DNA of 64,000 bases from Blastocatellia bacterium (lineage in GTDB: Bacteria > Acidobacteriota > Blastocatellia > UBA7656), in assembly GCA_035275065.1 (NCBI GenBank), contig DATENM010000027.1, forward strand, positions 17,498 through 81,497. Direction: 5' to 3'. The notes under the pieces are model-generated. The model saw only the letters and a list, made by a program, of their open reading frames with translations. It made no database searches and was not told the DNA's origin. Each line of letters opens with the position of its first letter. Position 1 is the first letter of the stretch. Below, one piece after another: positions 18,320 through 27,100 of this stretch. Made by a program: the position numbers and the translations under genes.

Positions 18320-19867
18320 ATGAGCGACAGCGATTCTTTTAACCTCTGCGACTATTTTCTCAGCCCTGCCCGACTAGCCGATCTTGCTCAGGCGACGGCC
18401 ATCGAATACCGCGGCCAATCCATTTCATACTCAGAGCTAGGCCGTTTGGTTAACGCCTGGGCGGCGCGGCTGGTCGAAAGCGGCGTCAGCCCCGGCGACC
18501 GTGTAGCCTTACTGCTTTACGATTCGCCGCTCTTCATTGCGGCCTTTCTCGCCGGTGCAAGGATCGGCGCGATAAGCGTCCCCATAAACACCGCGCTGCC
18601 GGCTGATGACATCCAATTCATCATGGCCGATAGCGGCGCCCGCCTGGTCGTCTGTGAAGAGGAGCTAGCGCCTAAGCTTGCAGGCGCTGAGAGATTCGCC
18701 CGCCGAGCGTCGAACATAATGACCGTGGATGCGCGCCGCTGGACAAAGAACGAAACGCCGGAAGTCGAATCCTTGAGCGAGGCCGCGCACTCCACGAGTG
18801 TGTCACCGGCGTTTATGCTCTACACATCAGGCAGCACCGGCAGGCCGAAAGGCGCATTGCACAGGCACGGCGCGCCACGCGACACGGCGCAGACCTATGG
18901 CGAAAATGTCTTGCGGCTGACGAGCGATGACCGCGTCTATTCATCGTCACGGCTGTTTTTTGCCTATGGACTTGGGAATAGTTTGACTTTCCCGCTGGCC
19001 GCGGGCGCTACGGTGATTCTTGATTGCGAGCGCCCGACACCGGGACAGATCGCACACCTGCTGATCGAAACGGCGCCGACGGTCTTCTTTGGCGTCCCGG
19101 CGATCTATCGCGCCCTGCTCGATCATCACGCGACGCATCCGCTTGATCCGTCATCGTTGCGCATGTGCGTGTCGGCAGGCGAAGCCTTGCCGGCGCGCGT
19201 CTTTGAAGAATGGCGCGACACCTTTGGCCTGGAAATCCTCGACGGCATCGGCTCGACAGAGATGTTGCATATCTTTATCTCCAATCATCCGACCGAAGCG
19301 CGAGCCGGGTCGAGCGGGCGCGTCGTTGAAGGCTACACGGCCCGGCTGCTCGACGATGCGGGCGGCGAAGTTGCCGCCGATACGCCCGGCAACCTGTGGG
19401 TCAAAGGCGCAAGCGCTTTTGCAGGCTACTGGAACCGCGACGACCTGACGGCGGCGACAATTCTGGACGGGTGGGTAAAAACCGGAGATGTCTACAGGCA
19501 GGATGAAGAAGATTTCTATTATCACATTGGGCGCTCGGACGATTGCTTCAAAGTGAGCGGCCTCTGGGTATCGCCCATCGAAGTCGAAAGCGTGCTGGTT
19601 GCCCATCCCGATGTGATCGAAGCCGCGGTGGTATCGGCGACCGGCAGTGATGGACTGGCAACCACTCGCGCCTACGTGGTCATCCGACCAGTTGACGATG
19701 CCGAACGACTCATTGCTGATCTGAAAACCTTTGCCGCGGCGCGCCTGCCGCGTTACAAGTCGCCGTCACAGGTTGAGCTTGTCGAATCGCTGCCGCGCAC
19801 GGCGACAGGAAAGGTGCAAAGATTCAAGCTTCGTCAGCTCGGCGTCAAAACGACCACGGAGGAATGA
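18320..19867 (+). CDS. Benzoate-CoA ligase family AMP-dependent synthetase
   Basis: Adenylate-forming acid:CoA ligase, 515 residues, cytoplasmic. AMP-binding motif MLYTSGSTGRPKGALHRH starts at about residue 165; SRLFFAYGLGN and GIGSTEMLHIFISN are typical of the benzoate-CoA ligase subgroup, and WVKTGDVYRQDEEDFYYHIGRSDDCFKVSGLWVSP carries the A7/A8 hinge. The invariant lysine is in PRTATGKVQRFKL near the C-terminus. The substrate is probably an aromatic or related acid. The neighbouring MBL hydrolase may act on its product. The next gene starts 4 nt after its stop. Confidence 0.85.
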   Translation: MSDSDSFNLCDYFLSPARLADLAQATAIEYRGQSISYSELGRLVNAWAARLVESGVSPGDRVALLLYDSPLFIAAFLAGARIGAISVPINTALPADDIQFIMADSGARLVVCEEELAPKLAGAERFARRASNIMTVDARRWTKNETPEVESLSEAAHSTSVSPAFMLYTSGSTGRPKGALHRHGAPRDTAQTYGENVLRLTSDDRVYSSSRLFFAYGLGNSLTFPLAAGATVILDCERPTPGQIAHLLIETAPTVFFGVPAIYRALLDHHATHPLDPSSLRMCVSAGEALPARVFEEWRDTFGLEILDGIGSTEMLHIFISNHPTEARAGSSGRVVEGYTARLLDDAGGEVAADTPGNLWVKGASAFAGYWNRDDLTAATILDGWVKTGDVYRQDEEDFYYHIGRSDDCFKVSGLWVSPIEVESVLVAHPDVIEAAVVSATGSDGLATTRAYVVIRPVDDAERLIADLKTFAAARLPRYKSPSQVELVESLPRTATGKVQRFKLRQLGVKTTTEE

Positions 19868-19871
19868 GCGG

Positions 19872-19917
19872 ATGCAGGCAGAAGGCAATGGGCAGGAGGC
19901 AATAAGCAATAGGTGGG
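19872..19917. repeat. Single-arm heptad repeat (AGGCAGA/AGGCAAT) inside a gene start
   Basis: Six 7-nt words in register (AGGCAGA AGGCAAT and variants) resembling one arm of the 17172-17300 palindrome. No opposing arm is found nearby. It lies within the first codons of the Ycf48-like reading frame. Confidence 0.6.
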
Positions 19918-20933
19918 GCAAAATTCAACGGTTGACATTTAATATTCGAATGGGGATGGCCACGTGGCCGGGCAGGGCATTTATTCCTTTTGCCGCCGGC
20001 CTCTTGTTTCTTGCCATTGTGGCGCTGGGTTTCGCGCAGCAGGGATGGTCACGGCTGACCACCATCCAGCAGGACGGGCAGCCGGCGATCATCAACGCGG
20101 TGACTTATGACGGCGACGACATCTGGGTGGTCGGCGCCAAAGGCTTGATTGGGCGCTCATCGGATGAAGGGCGCACCTTTAATGCAATCCCGTCCGTGGT
20201 GGACATGAGCTTGAATGATGTCGCGGTGCGCGGCGAGCACATTGCCATCGTCGGCGATCAAGGGACGATCCTGCAAAGCACCGATGGCGGACGCAGCTTC
20301 GTGCGCAGCAATTATTCGCTGCGCTTTCGCGATGGGCAGGACGAAGTCGGCCTGGTTGATCTCTACTCCGTGCAGCTTATCGATAAAGACAAAGGCTACA
20401 TCGTCGGCGATCACGGCCTGATTCTGACGACCGGCAATGGTGGCGCGAGCTGGCGCGAGCAGCACAGCGGCACAGAGGCGCAGTTGTTTCATTTGAGCTT
20501 TCGTGACGAACGCGGCTGGGTGGTCGGCACTGGCGGCTCGATCTTGCATACGAACGATGGCGGGCGCAACTGGTATCCGCAGCGTTCGGGAGTGCAGGAA
20601 GATTTGAACCGCGTCTATTTTCTCGACGATCAAACGGGGCTCATAACCGGCGACAAAGGCGTGCTGCTGCGCACGGAAAACGGCGGCGCGACCTGGGAAC
20701 GCGCGAGCCTGAAAGTTTCAGAGCAGCTCTTTGGCATTAGCTTCATAGACAAGAAGACCGGCTGGGTGGTCGGCCACCAGGGCCGCATCATTCGCACGTA
20801 TAACGGCGGGCGCGACTGGATCGAGCAGGACAGCCGAACGACGGCGGATCTTTTTTCGGTATCGTTTTATAAGAATCGCGGCTACGCCATTGGCCGCGAC
20901 GGGCTGGTGATGCGCTATTATGAGAAGCGCTGA
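19872..20933 (+). CDS. Ycf48/BNR-repeat-like secreted beta-propeller protein
   Basis: About 353 residues; a signal-anchor/signal peptide (FIPFAAGLLFLAIVALGFAQQ) is followed by repeated blades such as GWVVGTGGSILHTNDGGRNW and GLITGDKGVLLRTENGGATW, the Ycf48-like/BNR propeller pattern. Ycf48 itself assists photosystem II assembly, but homologues in non-phototrophs have unknown roles, usually at the envelope. The ATG at 19872 has a strong GGAGGA site 8 nt upstream that overlaps the previous gene's stop. However, its first 15 codons are an AGGCAAT-heptad repeat, and ATGs at 19950/19956 would put the signal peptide closer to the N-terminus. The start is therefore uncertain. Confidence 0.85.
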   Translation: MQAEGNGQEAISNRWGKIQRLTFNIRMGMATWPGRAFIPFAAGLLFLAIVALGFAQQGWSRLTTIQQDGQPAIINAVTYDGDDIWVVGAKGLIGRSSDEGRTFNAIPSVVDMSLNDVAVRGEHIAIVGDQGTILQSTDGGRSFVRSNYSLRFRDGQDEVGLVDLYSVQLIDKDKGYIVGDHGLILTTGNGGASWREQHSGTEAQLFHLSFRDERGWVVGTGGSILHTNDGGRNWYPQRSGVQEDLNRVYFLDDQTGLITGDKGVLLRTENGGATWERASLKVSEQLFGISFIDKKTGWVVGHQGRIIRTYNGGRDWIEQDSRTTADLFSVSFYKNRGYAIGRDGLVMRYYEKR

Positions 20934-20953
20934 GGGCAACCGCAGCAAGAAGC

Positions 20954-21018
20954 GAGAGGCTAGCGCCTGGAGCCGAGCGCGTCGCAGTGACGCGCTTGGC
21001 TCCAGGCGCTAGCCTCTC
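20954..21018. terminator. Long perfect-type hairpin between convergent genes
   Basis: Arms 20954-20983 and 20989-21018 match at 29 of 30 positions around the loop GCAGT. It sits between the stops of the Ycf48-like gene (+) and the FG-GAP gene (-), so it may end both transcripts, although there is no T-tract. Part of the arm (CTAGCGCCTGG) occurs a third time at about 21022-21033. Confidence 0.6.
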
Positions 21019-21045
21019 TTGTCTAGCGCCTGGCTTTTGATCGCC

Positions 21046-23865
21046 TCACTGGATGCTTTGCGAGGCGACGCCGTCAAAGGCAGCCGCGACGACGACGGTA
21101 TCGCCGACGCGCCGCAACCTGAGAGTGGTCACTCCACAATTCGGGTTGGTGAACCGGACGATGCGGATCGTATTATCCGGCCAGAAGACCCCGATCTCCT
21201 GATTGTTGATGGTCCCCTTGATCAGCAGCCGCTTGCCATTCTTCTTCAGCTTAATCTTCGTCGGCTGGAAGAACTGCGTGCCGGTCTGATCCGTCGAAAT
21301 CTCCACCGTGACTCCGTCCTCGAAGCGCACCTCGGTGCCGCCCGTCGGCGCCGTCGTGCTGAACAACAGCACGCTGGAGCTAGAGAAGCCGGTCACCTCC
21401 GTGCTGAAGTCAATGGTCGGGCCGGGGTTGGCGATGGCGAAGGGGCCGTCGCTCATGTCGGTCGAGATCGCCCCCGTCACGCTCGTCGCGCGCACGGTCA
21501 CGCGCGCCGTCGTCGTGCAAAGGTTATCAACCGTCCAACTGAAGCTGCGCGCCGTGCCCGGCAGCGCCGGGTTGGTCGGATTCGACGCCGTGATCGGTCT
21601 GAAGGTCTGCCCGTTATCGGTGGTCAGGAAGAGGTCAAAGCCTTTGACCTGTGTGGCCAGCGCTTCGGGAACCGTCCATGTGATGTTAAATACCGAGCCC
21701 GGCCTGAGCAGCTCGCCACCGTTCGGGGCGGTAAGCGTCACGCCGATGCCGGCGTCGGTGATCGTGAAATTGCCGTTGCTGTCATCCTGGCCGGTGCCGC
21801 CCGCCGTGTCGAAGGCAATGACACGAATGCGCGCCGTCGAGGTGTTCAAGCCGGTCGGCACTGCCCAGGTGAATGACCGTGCCGTGCCCGCGACCGGGCT
21901 GGCGTTAAGCTGTGTGAGGAAGGTCGCGCCGCCGTCGGTCGAGAGGAGGATGTTGAAATGGTCAATCGTGTTGTCGCCGTTCGGGTCGGTCGCCGTCCAG
22001 GTGATGTTGTAATTCAGACCACCGAGGACGAATTCGCCGCCGTTGGGCAGCGTCACCGTGACGACAGGGTTCTGGTTGACCGGCGGCACGTTTTCGTTGG
22101 CCGCGAGCAGGACGTAAGCTTTGCCGGCGTCCGTGCGCCCTGTGATGTCGGCGAATGGCGCGCCGAGAATCAGATCGCCGCCGCGGTTGTTATCTATGTC
22201 ACCGGCAGCAATCGCCCAGCCCAGCTCGTCGCCGGCGGCCTCGCCGGTGATGGTCAAATCGTTCTGGCCGAAAAGCGAGAGATCACTGGTCGCTCGGCTA
22301 AAGAGGTTTGGGCCGCCGTAGAAGACGTGGACTGCGCCTTTTCTCAGCAAAGCGCCGGGCGCGCCGATCAGCACGTCGGCGGTGTTATCGGTGTTACTCT
22401 GCGTGTTGATGCGGCCGACCGCCACGGTCGAGCCGAGGTGGTCGCCCGCCGCCGCGCCGTAGATGGTCAGGTTGATCGTGCCGAGTGACACGTCTATGCG
22501 GCGCTCGGAAGTATTGGCGGCAGGGTTGAGATCGGAGCCGCCCGCAAGAATATACGCCTCGCCGGCGTCGGCTCGTGCGTCGGCCGGGCCATCGGCGTCG
22601 GGCGCACCCATGATCAGGTCTACAGCGCCGCTGGCGCGGACGTTACCCGCCGCGACCGATACGCCGAGATGGTCTTTTGACGAAGCGCCATAGATGACCA
22701 GCCGTGGAGTCGTCAGACTGGCATTCGCGAGGTCTACGGTCAATGAGGTGGCAGGCGGCGTCGGCGTCAGATTCGTGCCGCCGAAGACTACATAAACGGC
22801 GCCGGTGTCAGAGACATCGCCCGCCTGGTCGGGCCTTGCCGCCTGTGGCGCGCCGACGATCAAGTCGGCGGCCCCGCCGGAATTCACGTCGCCGATGGCA
22901 ACGCTGGCACCAAGCTGGCTGCCGGTCTTTCCATAAATGCGGACCGGTGCGACAGTCGTGGCGAGATCGATGAGCCGTGTCGTCGCTTGTGTATTGGCCA
23001 GGCCGCTGCCGCCTTGCAGAAGAAATGCGGCGCCGCCTCCGGGGCGGGCTGCCGTGCCGGGCGCCGGCCCGCTGCTGCCCGGCGCGCCGACTAGCAGGTC
23101 AGCCGTCGAGTTCTGACTGCCGTTGACATCGCCGACGGCCAGCGCGTTGCCGAAGAGGTCACCGGTATTCTCGCCGGTGATCGTCACATTCACCACGTTG
23201 GCCTGAGAGAGGTCGATGGTTCTCGCCGTCAGACTGGTCGCGCCATAGATGATGTAGACCGCGCCGGCATTCTCATGCAGGACGGTCGCGGGGCTGCCGG
23301 TCGTCGTGTCAAAGCCGGGAGCGCCGATGATAAGGTCGTCTATTCCGTCGCCGTTGACATCGCCGGCGGCGACGGCGGTTCCGGTTTCGTCGTTGGCATT
23401 CGCGCCAAAGATGCGGATGTCCGGCTGGATCGCGGCAGCCAGGTTGGTATCAATAACTGAGCCCGCGGCAAACGTCGCGTGGCCAAAGACCACATACACC
23501 GCTCCGGCGTTGGCGCGTGGCGTCGCCGGCGCTGCCGGTGTGAAGTCGGCGTCCGGGGCGCCAATGACGATATCCTGAAAGCCGTCTTTGTTGAAATCGC
23601 CGACGGCAATGGCATGGGCGCGGGTAAAGGTGCTGAAGTTATTAGGCATGCCGTTGCCGCTCAGATGATCGTCGGCGCCGGCGCCCAGAACTCTGATGTT
23701 GGCGGGGCTGGGAACGGCCCCAAGGTCAATGTTGAAAATGGCTTGAATGGATTGGCCGCCGACTGGCAGGGCGCCGGCCATCAAGGCAATCGCCGCAAAA
23801 ACGACGACGAGCCTGTGAAGCAAACCGGCCTTGTGGGCAGGCCGAGTCTCCTTTAACCGTTGCAT
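21046..23865 (-). CDS. Large secreted FG-GAP beta-propeller protein with Ig-like domains
   Basis: About 939 residues. The signal peptide (LLHRLVVVFAAIALMAGALPVGG) is followed by seven FG-GAP/integrin-alpha-like blades, recognisable by AVGDFNKDGFQDIVIGAP, AAGDVNGDGIDDLIIGAP, AIGDVNSGGAADLIVGAP and four similar repeats; seven blades would close one propeller. The DxDxDG loops suggest calcium binding. Then come two about 100-residue Ig/fibronectin-like modules, each starting with PNGGE and containing NITWT, and a C-terminal beta-rich domain of about 110 residues with no known match. The start is ATG at 23865, with GGGGGGAG about 9 nt upstream. Probably exported or surface-attached; no sorting motif or GPI-like tail was seen. 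Confidence 0.88.
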   Translation of the reverse strand: MQRLKETRPAHKAGLLHRLVVVFAAIALMAGALPVGGQSIQAIFNIDLGAVPSPANIRVLGAGADDHLSGNGMPNNFSTFTRAHAIAVGDFNKDGFQDIVIGAPDADFTPAAPATPRANAGAVYVVFGHATFAAGSVIDTNLAAAIQPDIRIFGANANDETGTAVAAGDVNGDGIDDLIIGAPGFDTTTGSPATVLHENAGAVYIIYGATSLTARTIDLSQANVVNVTITGENTGDLFGNALAVGDVNGSQNSTADLLVGAPGSSGPAPGTAARPGGGAAFLLQGGSGLANTQATTRLIDLATTVAPVRIYGKTGSQLGASVAIGDVNSGGAADLIVGAPQAARPDQAGDVSDTGAVYVVFGGTNLTPTPPATSLTVDLANASLTTPRLVIYGASSKDHLGVSVAAGNVRASGAVDLIMGAPDADGPADARADAGEAYILAGGSDLNPAANTSERRIDVSLGTINLTIYGAAAGDHLGSTVAVGRINTQSNTDNTADVLIGAPGALLRKGAVHVFYGGPNLFSRATSDLSLFGQNDLTITGEAAGDELGWAIAAGDIDNNRGGDLILGAPFADITGRTDAGKAYVLLAANENVPPVNQNPVVTVTLPNGGEFVLGGLNYNITWTATDPNGDNTIDHFNILLSTDGGATFLTQLNASPVAGTARSFTWAVPTGLNTSTARIRVIAFDTAGGTGQDDSNGNFTITDAGIGVTLTAPNGGELLRPGSVFNITWTVPEALATQVKGFDLFLTTDNGQTFRPITASNPTNPALPGTARSFSWTVDNLCTTTARVTVRATSVTGAISTDMSDGPFAIANPGPTIDFSTEVTGFSSSSVLLFSTTAPTGGTEVRFEDGVTVEISTDQTGTQFFQPTKIKLKKNGKRLLIKGTINNQEIGVFWPDNTIRIVRFTNPNCGVTTLRLRRVGDTVVVAAAFDGVASQSIQ

Positions 23866-23903
23866 TGTCAAATTCTCCCCCCTGGTTAATGTGACTGGTT
23901 CGT

Positions 23904-23939
23904 CCGGGGCGATTTTATCAGCCAGCCCCCTCTAGGGGC
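23904..23939 (-). promoter_or_regulatory. Weak candidate promoter for the FG-GAP gene
   Basis: On the minus strand TTGCCC is followed after 18 nt by TAAAAT, some 40-75 nt upstream of the start codon. The long spacer and imperfect -35 make this tentative. The -35 half is also part of a small CCCCT/AGGGG hairpin. Confidence 0.3.
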
Positions 23940-24004
23940 AAACTATAATTTCAGCAGCGACACCGTTGTATACAATTGAGTTGAAATAAGTGGAAAGATT
24001 GTGG

Positions 24005-24033
24005 TTGACGGGAAAAGAGTTTTTTGTTATTTT
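24005..24033 (+). promoter_or_regulatory. Candidate sigma-70 promoter for the IS630-HTH/sigma-54 activator
   Basis: TTGACG (24005-24010), a 17-nt spacer, then TATTTT (24028-24033), about 150 nt before the ATG at 24186. A 10-bp palindrome TTGTATACAA lies just upstream at 23966-23975 and could be an operator. Confidence 0.45.
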
Positions 24034-24039
24034 CGGTGC

Positions 24040-24185
24040 CTTGGTAGAGCAAACGGGTACGGGTAGGGATGCCGGATAAGCGAACGCCAACGCCCGCAGG
24101 ACTAGGGGCAAGCTCCGCAGGTTAAGTTTCAGAAATCGGACATGTCCCGAATGTTTCGGGGTCTTTCACAACCAGGGCCTATTAT
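24040..24185 (+). other. Long 5' leader with hairpins, no recognised riboswitch
   Basis: About 145 nt between the promoter and the activator gene. It contains the 10-bp palindrome GGACATGTCC (24138-24147) directly followed by a CCCGAA-TGT-TTCGGG hairpin (24146-24160), and a GC-rich upstream part that may fold. It was compared by eye with the c-di-GMP, cobalamin and fluoride riboswitch consensus cores without a match. There is no evident Shine-Dalgarno sequence before the ATG. Confidence 0.4.
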
Positions 24186-27100
24186 ATGTTCCAGCCGTTA
24201 TATGTCCGCTCGCTATCGGCAGACGAAATCGAGATGCTGCAAGCTCGCCGCCAATCGGCGAGCCGTGAAGAGGCGATGCGAGCGCAGGCGATCCTGTTAT
24301 CGTCGGAAGGGTTGACCGCAGCCGAGGTCAGCCAGCAGCTGGGCGCCCATCCTACGAACGTCAAGAAATGGCTGCGCCGCTTCAATGAGGCGGGGCTTGA
24401 GGGCATCGCCGTCAAAAAGCGTGGGCCACAGGGCGGTCCGCGTCCGCGTTTCACTTCATCACAGACTGAAGAGATCGTCCGTCTCGCCGCACGCCCGCCG
24501 ACAACCCTCGGTTACCCCTTCAAATCCTGGACGCCGCAGAAACTGGCGACTGCGGCAATGGAGCGTGGCATCGTCGAAGGCATCAGTCATGTGACGGTGC
24601 GGCAGTTGTTGAAGCGGCACGAGCCGCCCGCGGGCTACGAGAAATCGGCTGCGGGGTTGCCGCCCGCCGCCGAGGCGCAGAGACTGCACGGCAGGTGGGA
24701 TTCGCAGGCGGCACGCGGCGAGCGCGAGCTGGGTGAGTACCACTATGAGGCGGCGGTCGCGTCCTTTGAAGCGGCGCTCTCAGGCGAGCCCATGGCGACT
24801 GAGGAGGAAGCCCGCGTCCGTTCGCTACTGAGCAAGGCGCTCGAAGAGTTGAGCAAGTATGATGAAGCTTACACGGTCATCGAGCGCTACGAGGATCAAC
24901 GGCTGACGTCGAGCCTGCCGCTGAGGCTGCGCGGGCGCTTGCGCTTGCGGCTCGGCTGGGTGCATAGCTTTCTTGGCAACTATCCGAAGGCGATTGCGGC
25001 GCTCAATGAGGCCAAGCGGCTATTCATCGAGATCGGCGACGACCTCGGCGTCAGCGAGGCGCATTACGCATTGGGCCGAACCTACATTGAGATCAATGAG
25101 TTTCGCATTGCCCGCGACCACCTGGTGACGGCAGCGAGTAATCAAAAAACGGCGCTCGACCGCGAGCTGCTGGCGCAGATTTACCGGCGCTTGGGGACAG
25201 TCGATTTTAGCGAGGGCGCCTTCTCCAGCTCGAAGCAGCACTACCTGAAAGCCCTTGAGCTTGCCGAGGGGTCGCCGAACACCAACCTGATCGGCGGCAT
25301 CCTCATGGACATCGGCACGACACTGTTCGAAGGGTATCCCGGCGAAAAGCAAGAAGCGATTAATTACCTTCAAAGGGGCATCGCTTATCTTGAGAAGGGC
25401 GGCCACAAAGACTACCTGGCCCTGGCTTGTAATAACCTGGGCGACATTCTGAAGGATAGCGGCCAGTGGGAAGAAGCCCTGCGGGTGCTGACCAAGGCGC
25501 TCTTTGTCGCAGAGCAATTCGCCAAGCCGAGCCACCAGGCGATGGCGCGAATCACCATGGCCGACATTCTCTGCGCCCAGGGGAGGTATGTCGAAGCCGA
25601 AGGGCACCTGCACAAGAGCCTGGACATTGTCGGCGGCAGCAGCGACAAGTGGCTTGAAAGCGGCATCCTGCGAACCCTCGCGGCGGTGCACCGCGGCGCC
25701 GGTCGCTATGAAGCGGCGCTCAAGACTTTGCGGCAAACCCTACAGCTTTCGACTTCGGTGGGTGACCTCTATGGGCTGACCCGCGCGATGGTCGGGCTCG
25801 CCGAGTTTTATATTTCTCAGGGGGGCCTGGAACAGGCCAGGGAATATCTGGAGCTGGCCCAGGGCCGCCTGAAAGAAGAGATGTACCTGCCGGTTTCGGG
25901 GTTGATTCAACGGCTCAACGGCCAGTTGGAATCGGCGCACGGGCGGCTCGCAGAGGCCAGGCAGCATATCGCCCAGAGCATTTCGATCTTCACGACCACC
26001 GAGCTGCCTTTCGATCTGGCGCGGAGCAATTACGAGATGGGCCTGCTGCTAAAGAAGGCCCGCGACTTGAAAGGGGCGACGGCGAATCTGAAGCAGGCGC
26101 GCGCCATCTTCGAGAAGCTCGGCGCCGAGCCCGACCTGGAGTTGACGGACAAGGCGCTGGCGACGCTCTCGCAGGGTGAAGACGGGGCGCAGGCGATTCG
26201 CGTCAATCCGCAGAATGATGTCTTGCTGATGCAGCGGCTGATTGAAGCCTCCGCGTCACGCGAACTGCTGGTGCAAGAGCTGGCCGCGGTGATCTTTGAA
26301 AACTTCTCGGTCGAGCGCGTCGTCATCTGCCGCCTGGACGAGTCAGGGCAGTTAGAGCCGCTGGCGACGCAGGGCATCACGCGTGGCGAAGCCGACCGCC
26401 TTTGCGAGTTGTTGGAGTTTGCCAACGGCGAGAGCATTACGCGGAAGGCGGGCGGGTTCCTCTTCAAGATTTGCGAAAACAGCCGCATGCCCATTGCCGT
26501 CTATGTCGGCGTTGGCGAAGCCTTTGACGCTTCGCGCCTGCAACCGCTGTTGAAACAGGCAGAGCTTGGCCTGGAGACCTGTTCATTGCGGGCCGCGGCG
26601 CGCGGGGCGATTACCCGCGACAGCGAGCAGCGCGTGCAGACCATCATGCCCGGGTTCATTGTCGCCAGCGCGCCGATGTTCGATGTCATCGATAAGATTT
26701 ACAAGATTCGCACGAGCGACGTAACGGTATTGATCACAGGCGAATCGGGCACCGGCAAGGAGCTGGTGGCGCGACATATTCACGGCCAGTCGGCGCGCGC
26801 CCGCGCCATCTTCCTGCCTTTTAACTGCACGGCGACACCCAAAGAGATTATCGATAGTCAGCTATTCGGCCACCGGCGCGGCTCGTTCACCGGCGCGACG
26901 GCGAATTATCCGGGCATCATTAAGGCGGCGGAAGGCGGCACCCTCTTTCTTGACGAGATCGGTGACCTGTCGCTTGAAGTCCAGCCCAAACTGATGCGCT
27001 TTTTGCAGGAGGGCGAGATTCAGCCGCTCGGCGAAACCAAACCGCTGCGCGTCGATGTTCGCATCATCGCGGCGACCAATGCCGATTTAGAGCGCGACGT

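Noticed and set aside
19932..19945. TTGACA as a promoter for the Ycf48-like gene
   Set aside because: No -10 box at 16-18 nt; TAATAT is only 2 nt away. The gene is also coupled to the upstream one.
24040..24160. Riboswitch in the activator leader
   Set aside because: By eye the conserved cores of c-di-GMP, cobalamin, TPP and fluoride riboswitches are absent; only generic hairpins remain.
24186..24600. IS630 transposase or insertion sequence
   Set aside because: Only the HTH part is present, in one frame with the TPR/AAA+ protein; no DDE domain, no terminal inverted repeats and no TA target duplication seen.
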